A stretch of DNA of 20,059 nt, taken from NCBI GenBank assembly GCA_026393335.1, contig JAPLAJ010000077.1, forward strand, positions 1 to 20,059. Reading direction: 5' to 3'. The translations under genes and the position numbers were made by a program. Position 1 is the stretch's first letter; each line of letters opens with the position of its first letter. This stretch comes from Rhodoluna sp. (GTDB lineage: Bacteria; Actinomycetota; Actinomycetes; Actinomycetales; Microbacteriaceae). Under the pieces are notes generated by a model. That model made no database searches. It was not told the DNA's origin and saw nothing but the letters and a program-made list of their open reading frames with translations. Positions 7,956-14,796 of this stretch are shown here, piece by piece.

Positions 7956-9404
7956 ATGACAAGCATTCAAACCAGACAAGATACCGGCCGTGCTAACAGG
8001 CCGTTAGTTTTGGTTGAACCCAATCCAAAGGCAAGGCTTGGTCAAAGTAAATTACGTAAGTTTCTAAGAGCACAAGACATACTTGAGTCCCTAGGTTGGC
8101 TAACTATTTTGTTTGTCATCTTCACTTTTCTTATTGACGGTGGAGCACAGGAAATCAAAGATTTTCCTACAACACTAGGAGCAATCGACAGAATCAGTGC
8201 TTTGGTTGCAACTGACCTACTCCTGATCCAAACCCTTCTGATTTCTCGTGTGCCCTGGTTAGAAAAGATCTATGGTCACGACCGGGCTACATTAACCCAT
8301 AAGCGTCTTGGCAAGCCGATTCTGTATTTAGTTATCGTGCACTTTGTCGCAGTTGTTTGGTCATACTCAATAGCTGATTCTAAGAATGTTGTTGATGAGC
8401 TATTCAGCATGATTGCTACTATCCCTGATTTGCTATTTGCAACTATTGCATTTGTCCTAATGATTCTTGTAGTTATCACTTCAATCAAGATCACAAGAAG
8501 CAGAATCAGTTACGAGGCTTGGTACATCGTTCACCTATTCGCCTATGGTGCTGTGATGCTAGCGATTCCCCATCAGATCAATGTTGGCACTGACATCGCT
8601 GGTAAACCGGTTGCTCAGTTCTTCTGGATAACTGCATACTTGTTTGTTGGAATGAACATACTTTGGTTTAGGTTGCTTAGCCCAATTGTGTTATCTGGTA
8701 TTCACGGACTTAAGGTAAGTGACACAGTGCCTGAATCCACTGATGCAACATCGATATACATCTCAGGTAGAAAACTAAAAAGCTTCCAAGCTAAATCAGG
8801 TCAGTTCTTTATTCTGAGAATTATCACACCTAGCCAGTGGTGGAGAGCACACCCGTTTAGTCTTTCAGCAGCTCCTAAAGATGGTGAGTTGAGATTCACT
8901 ATTGGTAATCGTGGTGATGATACTGAACTGATTCAAAGTATCAAGCCAGGTACCAGAGTTATTCTTGAGGGCCCTTACGGAGTCTTCACTGAAAGTAGAA
9001 GAATCCAAGACAATGTTGTGCTGATTGCTGCAGGTATCGGTGCACCACCAATCCGAGCTCTTGCTGAAAACATTGCTGGTGAACCTGGTGAAGTCTCGAT
9101 TATCTACAGAGTTAGATCCAAGAGCGATGCTGCACTTGCTGAAGAACTATCTGAGATAGCAAAGCGAAGGGGATTCACTTTGCATGTGCTAGAAGGTTCA
9201 AGAAGATTTGAAAACTCTTGGTTGCCAACTAGTGTCGGAGCAGATCAAACAGACGATGAGAAACTTATCGATCTCTGCCCTAAAATTGCTAAATCGGATG
9301 TTTTCATTTGTGGTCCTTCAGCATTTACCAGAGCTGTTGAAAAGTCTCTGCAACTTGCAGGAACACCAAAGCACCAAATACATTCAGAGGAGTTTGCCTG
9401 GTGA
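7956..9404 (+). CDS. Ferric-reductase/NOX-like transmembrane flavocytochrome
   Basis: 482 residues in two parts. The N-terminal part (about 45-245) has six hydrophobic segments and two pairs of histidines placed to bind two haems: His115 (LTHKRLGK) with His129 (VIVHF), and His193 (IVHLF) with His206 (IPHQI), spaced 14 and 13 residues apart as in the ferric reductase/NADPH oxidase family. The C-terminal part is a ferredoxin-reductase module: HPFSLS (299-304) binds FAD, GIGAPPIRAL (360-369) the pyridine nucleotide, and FICGPSAF (450-457) closes the NAD(P) site. It should carry electrons from cytosolic NAD(P)H outward across the membrane. The start is ATG at 7956, with no clear Shine-Dalgarno sequence. 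Its TGA overlaps the GTG of the next gene by 4 nt (GTGA), so coupling to the FMN-binding carrier is strong. True ferric reduction or superoxide production cannot be decided from sequence. Confidence 0.88.
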   Translation: MTSIQTRQDTGRANRPLVLVEPNPKARLGQSKLRKFLRAQDILESLGWLTILFVIFTFLIDGGAQEIKDFPTTLGAIDRISALVATDLLLIQTLLISRVPWLEKIYGHDRATLTHKRLGKPILYLVIVHFVAVVWSYSIADSKNVVDELFSMIATIPDLLFATIAFVLMILVVITSIKITRSRISYEAWYIVHLFAYGAVMLAIPHQINVGTDIAGKPVAQFFWITAYLFVGMNILWFRLLSPIVLSGIHGLKVSDTVPESTDATSIYISGRKLKSFQAKSGQFFILRIITPSQWWRAHPFSLSAAPKDGELRFTIGNRGDDTELIQSIKPGTRVILEGPYGVFTESRRIQDNVVLIAAGIGAPPIRALAENIAGEPGEVSIIYRVRSKSDAALAEELSEIAKRRGFTLHVLEGSRRFENSWLPTSVGADQTDDEKLIDLCPKIAKSDVFICGPSAFTRAVEKSLQLAGTPKHQIHSEEFAW

Positions 9405-9901
9405 GAAAATCAACGCAAGTACTAATGGGTGCGTTATCGCTAGTCTCTGTCGCCGTCGGTGTTGAGATTGGTGCCACCGCTAAACCCTCTGGAATTTTCA
9501 CACCGAGTCCAACACCAACAACTACCGACCCGACTACTACTCCAAAACCAACTACGCCTAACCCAACTCCAACCTCTCCTACTCCTAAGCCGACTACACC
9601 GACTCCTAAGCCAACACCTAAACCAACAAAACCACCGGCAGTAGTAAGTCACCAAAGCAACGCGGTTAGCTATCGCTTTGGAACGGTGCAACTTACTGTT
9701 ACAAAAACTGGCACCAAGATTACAGACATCAATATGGATCGCGCTGGAGCTACTAATGGTAGAGCTGCGTCATTTCCATATCTTGTGTCCTTGGCTCTGC
9801 AAGCACAAAGTGGAAGCTTTGACACATCCATGATGAGTGGTGCCACTTACTCAACTGACGCGTTCATGCAAGCACTTAACAACGCATTGGGTAAGTTCTA
9901 A
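9401..9901 (+). CDS. Secreted FMN-binding electron carrier with Pro/Thr-rich stalk
   Basis: 166 residues. An N-terminal hydrophobic segment (about 7-23, after Arg2/Lys3) is a signal peptide or membrane anchor; ATA before Lys28 is a possible cleavage site. Residues about 35-80 form a Pro/Thr/Lys-rich linker that would span the cell wall. The C-terminal ~80 residues (about 86-166) match a minimal FMN_bind domain and end in SGATYST. By comparison with NqrC/RnfG-type proteins, Thr149 of S-G-A-T would receive FMN through a phosphoester bond made by ApbE, and Asp141 precedes it as the flavinylation motif requires. The start is GTG at 9401, with AGGAG about 8 nt upstream; it overlaps the stop of the reductase gene. 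ApbE follows after 5 nt. The likely role is an extracytosolic electron shuttle fed by the upstream flavocytochrome; the terminal acceptor is unknown. Confidence 0.85.
   Translation: MRKSTQVLMGALSLVSVAVGVEIGATAKPSGIFTPSPTPTTTDPTTTPKPTTPNPTPTSPTPKPTTPTPKPTPKPTKPPAVVSHQSNAVSYRFGTVQLTVTKTGTKITDINMDRAGATNGRAASFPYLVSLALQAQSGSFDTSMMSGATYSTDAFMQALNNALGKF
9503..9640 (+). repeat. Low-complexity Pro/Thr/Lys-coding repeat
   Basis: Degenerate tandem units of the CCNACNCCNAARCCN type (for example ACTCCTAAGCC recurring at about 9591 and 9602) encode PTPKPT-like repeats in the linker of the FMN-binding protein. The variation is mostly at wobble positions, so this is a coding repeat rather than a DNA-level element. 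Length polymorphism between strains would be expected. Confidence 0.8.
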
Positions 9902-9906
9902 ATCAA

Positions 9907-10701
9907 ATGCAAGAGCAAAAGGAATTTCGTCACACGGAATTCTGCATGGGAACTGTCTTTCGATTTGTCGGTCGAACAAACCTTGATGTTTCTGTTGCGA
10001 TGGAAGACGCTGTCGCAATTCTGCATGAAGCAGACTCAATCTTTAGTCTCTATAAAGCTGAATCACCTCTAAGTCAGTTAGCTAGAGGGGAAACATCTGT
10101 TGCTAACTGCCCAGAAGTTGTAGAAAAGATTTGGAACCTTTGTGAGAAGTGGAATGTTGCAACCGATGGTTGGTTCAACGCTTTCACACTTGAACACACC
10201 TTCGATCCTTCAGGGGTAGTAAAGACCTGGGCAGCAGAGAAAGCGGCTCAGCATCTTGAGAGTCTGGGTGTAGTTGATTCTGCTATGAACGCAGGAGGAG
10301 ACATTCGTCTTTCTAAAGATATTGAAACTGGATTTGCTAAACGTATTGGGATCTCTAAACCCATAACTATTGCAAGTCCAGATGCTGGCGTTTTGACTGT
10401 GGTTGATCTAAATGGCACTGACTTCAAAGCTGTAGCAAGCTCAGGAACTGCAGAACGCGGTGAGCACATTTGGAACCCCAAGGCCAATGCCTGGGCTAAT
10501 GAATTAGCTCAAGTAACCGTTGTTGCTAAAGACCTTGTTACAGCAGATGTATGGGCAACAGCCATCTTTGCAGCTGGAGAACAGGGCCTCTCTCTAGCGC
10601 AGAAACACTGCGCTGAGTATTCGTTTGAGGCTTTGATAGTTGATGGTTCAGGTGAACTTTCATCAACTAAAGGTTTCGAGAAATTACTTCGTCCAGTCTG
10701 A
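9907..10701 (+). CDS. apbE: FAD:protein FMN transferase (ApbE), short form without signal peptide
   Basis: 264 residues with the ApbE motif series in order: MGTVF (14-18), IFSLYKAESPLSQL (45-58), DPSGVVKTWA (100-109, FAD/metal region), MNAGGDI (127-133), SSGTAERGEHIWNP (178-191) and TADVWATAIF (212-221), whose Asp214 and Thr218 are typical metal-site residues. The enzyme splits FAD and attaches FMN to a Thr/Ser in target proteins. The obvious target is the SGAT protein encoded 5 nt upstream. The start is ATG at 9907. Unlike many Gram-positive and periplasmic ApbE proteins (about 320-350 residues), it has no signal peptide or lipobox and looks cytosolic, so the carrier may be flavinylated before export. 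The 3' end overlaps the convergent thioesterase gene by 18 bp. Confidence 0.93.
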   Translation: MQEQKEFRHTEFCMGTVFRFVGRTNLDVSVAMEDAVAILHEADSIFSLYKAESPLSQLARGETSVANCPEVVEKIWNLCEKWNVATDGWFNAFTLEHTFDPSGVVKTWAAEKAAQHLESLGVVDSAMNAGGDIRLSKDIETGFAKRIGISKPITIASPDAGVLTVVDLNGTDFKAVASSGTAERGEHIWNPKANAWANELAQVTVVAKDLVTADVWATAIFAAGEQGLSLAQKHCAEYSFEALIVDGSGELSSTKGFEKLLRPV

Positions 10702-11238
10702 TGGTGCCGGCTCTTTGCCCTTAGGTAAAGCTGCTGATTTATTCCACTGCACAACCCAGTCAGGTAGTTGCGGAACTGGTGCTGACCAACCACCTGCTAA
10801 CAAATTGATTTCGTCAGGTGTTGGTGTTCCTTTAGGGCTTCTCAAGAAGCGAAGTTTCACAACTGCCTCTGCGTAAATCTCACCTTTGACCACAAAGCGT
10901 TGACCCACAAAGAATGCTTGGTCATCCCAGCCAAGAATTTTGGTTTCAATCTGAAACTTCAACCAAGGAGTAAGTGATTTTCTAAATGTGATTGACTCCT
11001 GCACAACAACTGGATGCACTTTTTGTTTCTTTAAGAGCTGCCAAGTGTTAGCTCTCTTCATTAGATCAAAACGAGCTAGATCTAATAGCGTGAGATAGAC
11101 ACCGTTGTTCATGTGTAAGAAGATGTCGATGTCTGTAGGCCAAACTCTGAATGTGCGACTACTTGCTTGACCAACACTTAACTTGCTTCGCCAACGCCAA
11201 CTTAAATGCGCCCACAAAAGGCGGTACCAGAGTTTCAA
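10684..11238 (-). CDS. Hotdog-fold acyl-CoA thioesterase-like protein
   Basis: 184 residues resembling the 4-hydroxybenzoyl-CoA thioesterase/THEM6-like hotdog group. The signature is DIDIFLHMNNGVYLTLLDLA at 36-55: an acidic residue ahead of H-M-N-N and the long central helix. TFRKSL and the following beta strands (about 83-133) complete the fold. The substrate is unknown; fatty or aromatic acyl-CoA hydrolysis is the family expectation. The N-terminal 20 residues are Trp/Arg/Leu-rich (WYRLLWAHLSWRWRSKL) and could be an amphipathic membrane-contact helix rather than a signal peptide. The start is TTG at 11238, with no good Shine-Dalgarno sequence. It lies 13 nt after the stop of the M13 peptidase gene, so translation may depend on coupling or re-initiation. 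The 3' end overlaps apbE by 18 bp. Confidence 0.8.
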   Translation of the reverse strand: MKLWYRLLWAHLSWRWRSKLSVGQASSRTFRVWPTDIDIFLHMNNGVYLTLLDLARFDLMKRANTWQLLKKQKVHPVVVQESITFRKSLTPWLKFQIETKILGWDDQAFFVGQRFVVKGEIYAEAVVKLRFLRSPKGTPTPDEINLLAGGWSAPVPQLPDWVVQWNKSAALPKGKEPAPSDWTK

Positions 11239-11251
11239 TTAGAAAAGATTC

Positions 11252-13213
11252 TTACCAGATTGAAACACGTTTGGCAGGCTCGAGCCACATCGCATCGTTC
11301 TCTGTGACATCGAATGCCTCATAGAAAGAATCAAAGTTACTTGCAACCTGGTTACAACGGAATTCACTTGGTGAGTGAGGGTCTGTAGCTAGTCGCTGAA
11401 TAGCAATCGCTTCTCTTGACTTACCTCTCCAAATTAGACCCCATGACATGAAGAATCTTTGTGCACCAGTTAGGCCATCAATTACTGGAGGCTCTTTGCC
11501 TTCAAGGCTCATTAGATATGCCTTGTAAGCAATTGTGATTCCACCAAGGTCTCCGATGTTCTCACCAATAGTAAGTGCACCGTTAACTTTGTATTCTTCA
11601 CTCAAACCTTCAGGAGTAAGTTCGTCATACTGTGCGATAAGCATCTTGGTTAGATCTTCAAAAGCTGCTCTGTCTTCATCAGTCCACCAAGAAACAAGTG
11701 CACCGTCTCCGTCATACTTTGAACCCTGGTCATCAAAACCGTGACCAATCTCGTGACCGATAACGCCACCGATGCCACCGAAGTTAACTGCATCATCTGC
11801 ATCCAAGCTAAAGAATGGTGCCTGCAGAATTGCAGCAGGGAAAACAATCTCATTGAAGCCCGGGTTGTAATAAGCGTTAACTGTCTGAGGAGTCATGTGC
11901 CACTCTTCGCGATCTAGTGGGGCACCGATCTTCGCTGCTTCTTTAGCAAGTTGCCACGCAGATGATCTGTTAACGTTGCCGACCAAATCATTGCGGTCAA
12001 TAACTAGAGCTGAGTAGTCTTTCCACTTGCTTGGGTAACCAATCTTTGGGTTGAACTTAGAGAGCTTAATCAAAGCCTTCTTCTTAGTCTCTTCGGTCAT
12101 CCAAGTTAGGTTTGTGATGCTCTCGCGGTACGCCTCGATCAACCAGTGAACAAGAACATCCATTCGCTCTTTAGCCTGAGGAGGGAAGTGCTTGGCAACA
12201 TAGATTTCTCCAACTGCCTCACCAAGTGCTCCTTCAACAATCTGAACTCCACGCTTCCAGCGTGCACGCATTTCTGGCTGACCGGTCAGAGTCTTGCCAT
12301 AGAAATCAAAGCGAGTGTTTACAAAGTCATCGCTTAGATAAGGAGCGGTTGAGTTAATAACCTGCCACTGTAGCCAAAGCTTTACAGCATCTAGGTTTCC
12401 CTCGTTGTATACAGAGTCCAAGCCTTCAAAGAATGAAGGAGTCATTACAACGCTCTCAAAAAGAATCTTTGAATCCAGTTGCATGCCCTTAAGGTAAGCA
12501 TCCCAATCAAAAGTTGGAGTCATCTTCTTTAGGTGCTCGAATGTAATTAGGTTGTAGGTCTTTTCTGCATCACGAGTCTCAACAACATTCCAGTGCAGCT
12601 TTGAAAGTTCTGTTTCAAATTTCATGATGGTGTGAGCATCTTTATCAGCGTCAGTTGCTGACCAACCTGCATGCTGCAACATGTTTGAGACATAAGGTAC
12701 GTATGCATCTCTATATGCCGCGTACTTCTCATCGTGGTAGTAAGACTCATCAGGAAGCCCTAGTCCACCCTGATACATGTTCACTAGGTAACGCTCTGGG
12801 TTACCTGGATCGTTGTTGACATACATTCCAAAGATTCCACCAACAACACCACGCTCAAGTTCACCCATTAGATGTGTGATACCAGCGAAGTCTGATGCTG
12901 AAATTCTTGCTAGGTCAGCTTTGATTGGTGCTGCACCTAGTTCGTTAGCTCTTGCTTCATCTAGGAATGATGCATACATGTCGCCAATCTGTTGGCTAAC
13001 ACCTGGCTTTGAGTTCGCTTGAGCTTCTTCAAGGATTGCTTTAACAGCATCCTCTGAGTCGTCACGAAGTTTATAGAAGGAGCCATGAACAGCCTGATCG
13101 GCTGGAATGTCCTCGTTCTTCAGCCAATCACCGTTGGTGTGGCGGAAAAGGTCGTCTTGTGGGCGAACGCTGTGGTCAAAGCCCTTGGTGTTGATTCCTT
13201 TAATGTCAGTCAT
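11252..13213 (-). CDS. pepO: M13-family zinc metallopeptidase (neprilysin/PepO-like), cytosolic
   Basis: 653 residues, the usual length for soluble bacterial M13 peptidases. The zinc site is HEIGH (His487, Glu488, His491), with the third ligand Glu551 in ENIGDLGG (551-558), where Asp555 is the conserved helper. The substrate-binding NAYYNP motif lies about 40 residues before HEIGH, and the chain ends in VSIW, similar to the WxW-type terminus of the family. No signal peptide or transmembrane segment precedes the domain, so it is probably an intracellular oligopeptidase, unlike the membrane-anchored animal homologues. The start is ATG at 13213. No Shine-Dalgarno sequence is seen, but TAGAAT ends 7 nt upstream, which suggests a leaderless mRNA. 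It is divergent from trhO across 53 bp and is followed in the same orientation by the thioesterase gene. Confidence 0.95.
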   Translation of the reverse strand: MTDIKGINTKGFDHSVRPQDDLFRHTNGDWLKNEDIPADQAVHGSFYKLRDDSEDAVKAILEEAQANSKPGVSQQIGDMYASFLDEARANELGAAPIKADLARISASDFAGITHLMGELERGVVGGIFGMYVNNDPGNPERYLVNMYQGGLGLPDESYYHDEKYAAYRDAYVPYVSNMLQHAGWSATDADKDAHTIMKFETELSKLHWNVVETRDAEKTYNLITFEHLKKMTPTFDWDAYLKGMQLDSKILFESVVMTPSFFEGLDSVYNEGNLDAVKLWLQWQVINSTAPYLSDDFVNTRFDFYGKTLTGQPEMRARWKRGVQIVEGALGEAVGEIYVAKHFPPQAKERMDVLVHWLIEAYRESITNLTWMTEETKKKALIKLSKFNPKIGYPSKWKDYSALVIDRNDLVGNVNRSSAWQLAKEAAKIGAPLDREEWHMTPQTVNAYYNPGFNEIVFPAAILQAPFFSLDADDAVNFGGIGGVIGHEIGHGFDDQGSKYDGDGALVSWWTDEDRAAFEDLTKMLIAQYDELTPEGLSEEYKVNGALTIGENIGDLGGITIAYKAYLMSLEGKEPPVIDGLTGAQRFFMSWGLIWRGKSREAIAIQRLATDPHSPSEFRCNQVASNFDSFYEAFDVTENDAMWLEPAKRVSIW

Positions 13214-13220
13214 GTAGGTA

Positions 13221-13226
13221 ATTCTA
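13221..13226 (-). promoter_or_regulatory. Candidate -10 box for a leaderless M13 peptidase transcript
   Basis: On the minus strand, TAGAAT ends exactly 7 nt before the ATG at 13213. With no Shine-Dalgarno sequence between, transcription would start at or within 1 nt of the A of ATG. No strong -35 element was found. Confidence 0.5.
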
Positions 13227-13230
13227 GGGC

Positions 13231-13259
13231 TGTTGAGGTCCTCTTGATATCCCTAAACT
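13231..13259 (+). promoter_or_regulatory. Candidate leaderless promoter of trhO
   Basis: TAAACT at 13254-13259 lies 7 nt before the GTG at 13267, with TGTTGA (13231-13236) 17 bp further upstream as a possible -35. The purine run AGGAG at 13261-13265 is only 1 nt from the GTG, too close to work as a Shine-Dalgarno sequence, so a leaderless start is the better reading. The 53-bp region also holds the opposite-strand peptidase promoter. Confidence 0.5.
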
Positions 13260-13266
13260 AAGGAGA

Positions 13267-14175
13267 GTGGAATTACAAAAAATCATCCTTTACTACGGCT
13301 TCACTCCGATCTCAGATCCGGAGGCCGTCAAGCTATGGCAGCAGAACCTCTGCGAAAGCCTAGGACTAAAGGGCAGAATCCTGATTTCTAAGCATGGAAT
13401 CAATGGAACACTGGGTGGCGACATGTCTGCTCTGAAAAAGTATGTAAAAACCACCAAGCAATACACCGGTTTCAGAAAAATAGATTTCAAGTGGTCAATG
13501 GGTAATGGCAACGACTTTCCTCGCCTAAAGGTGAGGGTTAGAAGCGAGCTCGTAGCCTTCGATGCCCCTGATGCCATCCAGGTAACTGAAAAGGGCATTG
13601 TTAATGGTGGAAAACACCTAAAGCCTGCTGCAGTAGATCAATTAGTGGCCGAAAGAGGCGATGAAGTGGTCTTCTTTGATGGCAGAAACGCTTTTGAGGC
13701 AGCTATCGGTAAGTTCAAGAACGCCATCGTGCCTGATGTTCAAACAACTCATGATTTTGTAGCTGAGATTCAAAGTGGCAAGTATGACGATATTAAGGAC
13801 AAGGCGATAGTCACATACTGCACCGGTGGTGTTCGTTGTGAAATCCTAAGTGCAATCATGATTGATAACGGCTTCAAAGAGGTCTATCAAATTGATGGTG
13901 GCATCGTTCGCTATGGAGAGTCCCAGGGAGATAAGTCGCTATGGGAAGGCTCACTCTATGTATTCGATGATCGCCTAAACATCGACTTTACTCCTGATGC
14001 AAAAACCATAGGTAAGTGTGAGAAGTGTGAAGGACCTACCTCCACATTCCGTAACTGCCTATTCTTAGGCTGCAGAGATTTGATTCTCTTATGCGATGCC
14101 TGCAACGCTGAGCCTGCCAACCTAGTTCACACAGACCAGCACACCAGAGGTAAACGCCGCCAAAGCGTTGGCTAA
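13267..14175 (+). CDS. trhO: tRNA uridine(34) hydroxylase TrhO (rhodanese-domain protein)
   Basis: 302 residues of the YceA/TrhO family, which makes 5-hydroxyuridine at wobble position 34 of tRNAs using O2. An N-terminal acylphosphatase-like domain (about 1-95) contains GRILISKHGINGTLGG and FPRLKVRVRSE. A rhodanese domain (about 120-225) has the active-site loop CTGGVRCE with Cys185 and Cys191. A C-terminal cysteine cluster (CEKC, then C-x-x-L-x-C and CDAC) follows, as in the longer family members. The start is GTG at 13267, the only usable start codon after the in-frame TGA at 13234-13236, and it fits a leaderless transcript. The protein is cytosolic. It is transcribed alone and ends before a strong terminator at 14189-14229. 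The N-terminus is unusually short (V/M-E-L-Q-K). Confidence 0.93.
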   Translation: MELQKIILYYGFTPISDPEAVKLWQQNLCESLGLKGRILISKHGINGTLGGDMSALKKYVKTTKQYTGFRKIDFKWSMGNGNDFPRLKVRVRSELVAFDAPDAIQVTEKGIVNGGKHLKPAAVDQLVAERGDEVVFFDGRNAFEAAIGKFKNAIVPDVQTTHDFVAEIQSGKYDDIKDKAIVTYCTGGVRCEILSAIMIDNGFKEVYQIDGGIVRYGESQGDKSLWEGSLYVFDDRLNIDFTPDAKTIGKCEKCEGPTSTFRNCLFLGCRDLILLCDACNAEPANLVHTDQHTRGKRRQSVG

Positions 14176-14188
14176 CAGGAATTACGAA

Positions 14189-14229
14189 AACAAATAAACC
14201 CCAGGTATTGAGCCTGGGGTTTATTTGTT
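14189..14229. terminator. Bidirectional intrinsic terminator between trhO and the secreted-protein gene
   Basis: A perfect 17-bp stem, AACAAATAAACCCCAGG (14189-14205) pairing with 14213-14229, closes a 7-nt loop (TATTGAG). The GC-rich core next to the loop is flanked by A/T-rich arms that give a U-rich 3' tail on both strands. It lies 13 bp after the trhO stop and 23 bp from the stop of the convergent gene, so it can serve both. It is the only clear hairpin terminator I found in the window. Confidence 0.93.
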
Positions 14230-14252
14230 ATCTGAAAGGGGAGAAATGAAAC

Positions 14253-14759
14253 TTACTTTGTTGCAGTGATGCTCTGTGAAGAAACTACGTTGATTAGAGC
14301 AACTTTGTAATCACCTGAGTGTGGCAGTTTCAAGGTGATGGTCTGTGATCCGGTTCCGGTTACAGCAACAGTGAAGCTGTGGTCTGGTCTGGTTGGTGCA
14401 CCGGCTGGTGGAGTTGGTGCGTTGGCAGGCTTCACCTCTGTAACTAGAAGTTGGTAGGTGCCTGTTTCAGGAACATCAACTGTCACAGTTTTGGTGATAG
14501 GAGCTGGAGCAACCTTAGGACCTTTTCCATGATGGCCTTTGCCGTGGCGACCCTTGTGCTGTCCATCTCGGTCACCTTTTGCCGGTGGAGTTGGAGCAAC
14601 AGTTGGGCTTGTAGATGCAGTGGCAACAACTGATTTAGTGGTTGGCTTTGCTGAATCCTTGGTCGTGTTCTTGTGAGCAAGGGCTGGAGAAGCGATTAGC
14701 AGTGCAGAGGCTGTGATTACTGAGGCAGTAATTAGTGCTGCTTTGTTTCTAATATTCAT
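14253..14759 (-). CDS. Uncharacterised secreted protein with His/Gly/Lys patch and two beta-type repeats
   Basis: I do not recognise this family. From the ATG at 14759 the product is 168 residues. A clear Sec signal peptide (NIRNK, then a hydrophobic stretch) ends in SPALA, with cleavage likely after Ala28. Next come a Thr/Ser/Pro/Lys-rich region (about 30-60) and a basic His/Gly/Lys patch (62-81, containing GRHGKGHHGKG) that might bind metal or polyanions. The C-terminal half has two similar segments: TVTVDVPETGTYQLLVTEV at 91-109 and TITLKLPHSGDYKVALINV at 140-158, separated by a Pro/Ala-rich spacer. The P-x-[TS]-G-x-Y pattern suggests beta-sandwich strands such as in carbohydrate-binding or Ig-like modules, but that is a guess. 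A TTG at 14786 would extend the frame by 9 residues; the ATG with GAAAG upstream and the better signal peptide is preferred. It is monocistronic. Confidence 0.8.
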   Translation of the reverse strand: MNIRNKAALITASVITASALLIASPALAHKNTTKDSAKPTTKSVVATASTSPTVAPTPPAKGDRDGQHKGRHGKGHHGKGPKVAPAPITKTVTVDVPETGTYQLLVTEVKPANAPTPPAGAPTRPDHSFTVAVTGTGSQTITLKLPHSGDYKVALINVVSSQSITATK

Positions 14760-14790
14760 GTCATCTACTTTCGTTTTGGCTGACAAATCA

Positions 14791-14796
14791 AAGATA
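14791..14796 (-). promoter_or_regulatory. Candidate -10 box of the secreted-protein gene
   Basis: On the minus strand, TATCTT (TANNNT) would place the transcript start near 14784, leaving a leader of about 24 nt that contains GAAAG before the ATG at 14759. No good -35 element was found. If correct, it excludes the upstream TTG at 14786 as the start. Confidence 0.3.

Noticed and set aside
7691..7966. A 91-codon minus-strand frame covering the putA upstream region
   Set aside because: It overlaps the putA start in another frame, lacks a Shine-Dalgarno sequence and has a composition unlike a protein; the GGAGG at 7810-7814 clearly serves the GTG at 7802.
9503..9640. Possible CRISPR-like or intergenic tandem repeat
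   Set aside because: The repeats are in frame, unequal and degenerate at wobble positions, and encode the stalk; there are no spacers.
9440..9691. Trp/Arg/Ser-rich minus-strand frame opposite the FMN-carrier gene
   Set aside because: It is the antisense reading of the Pro/Thr repeat; low complexity explains both the open frame and the odd composition.
14757..14786. TTG at 14786 as the start of the secreted-protein gene
   Set aside because: The ATG at 14759 gives a normal signal peptide and has GAAAG upstream, and the candidate -10 at 14791-14796 would put the transcript start at about the TTG itself.
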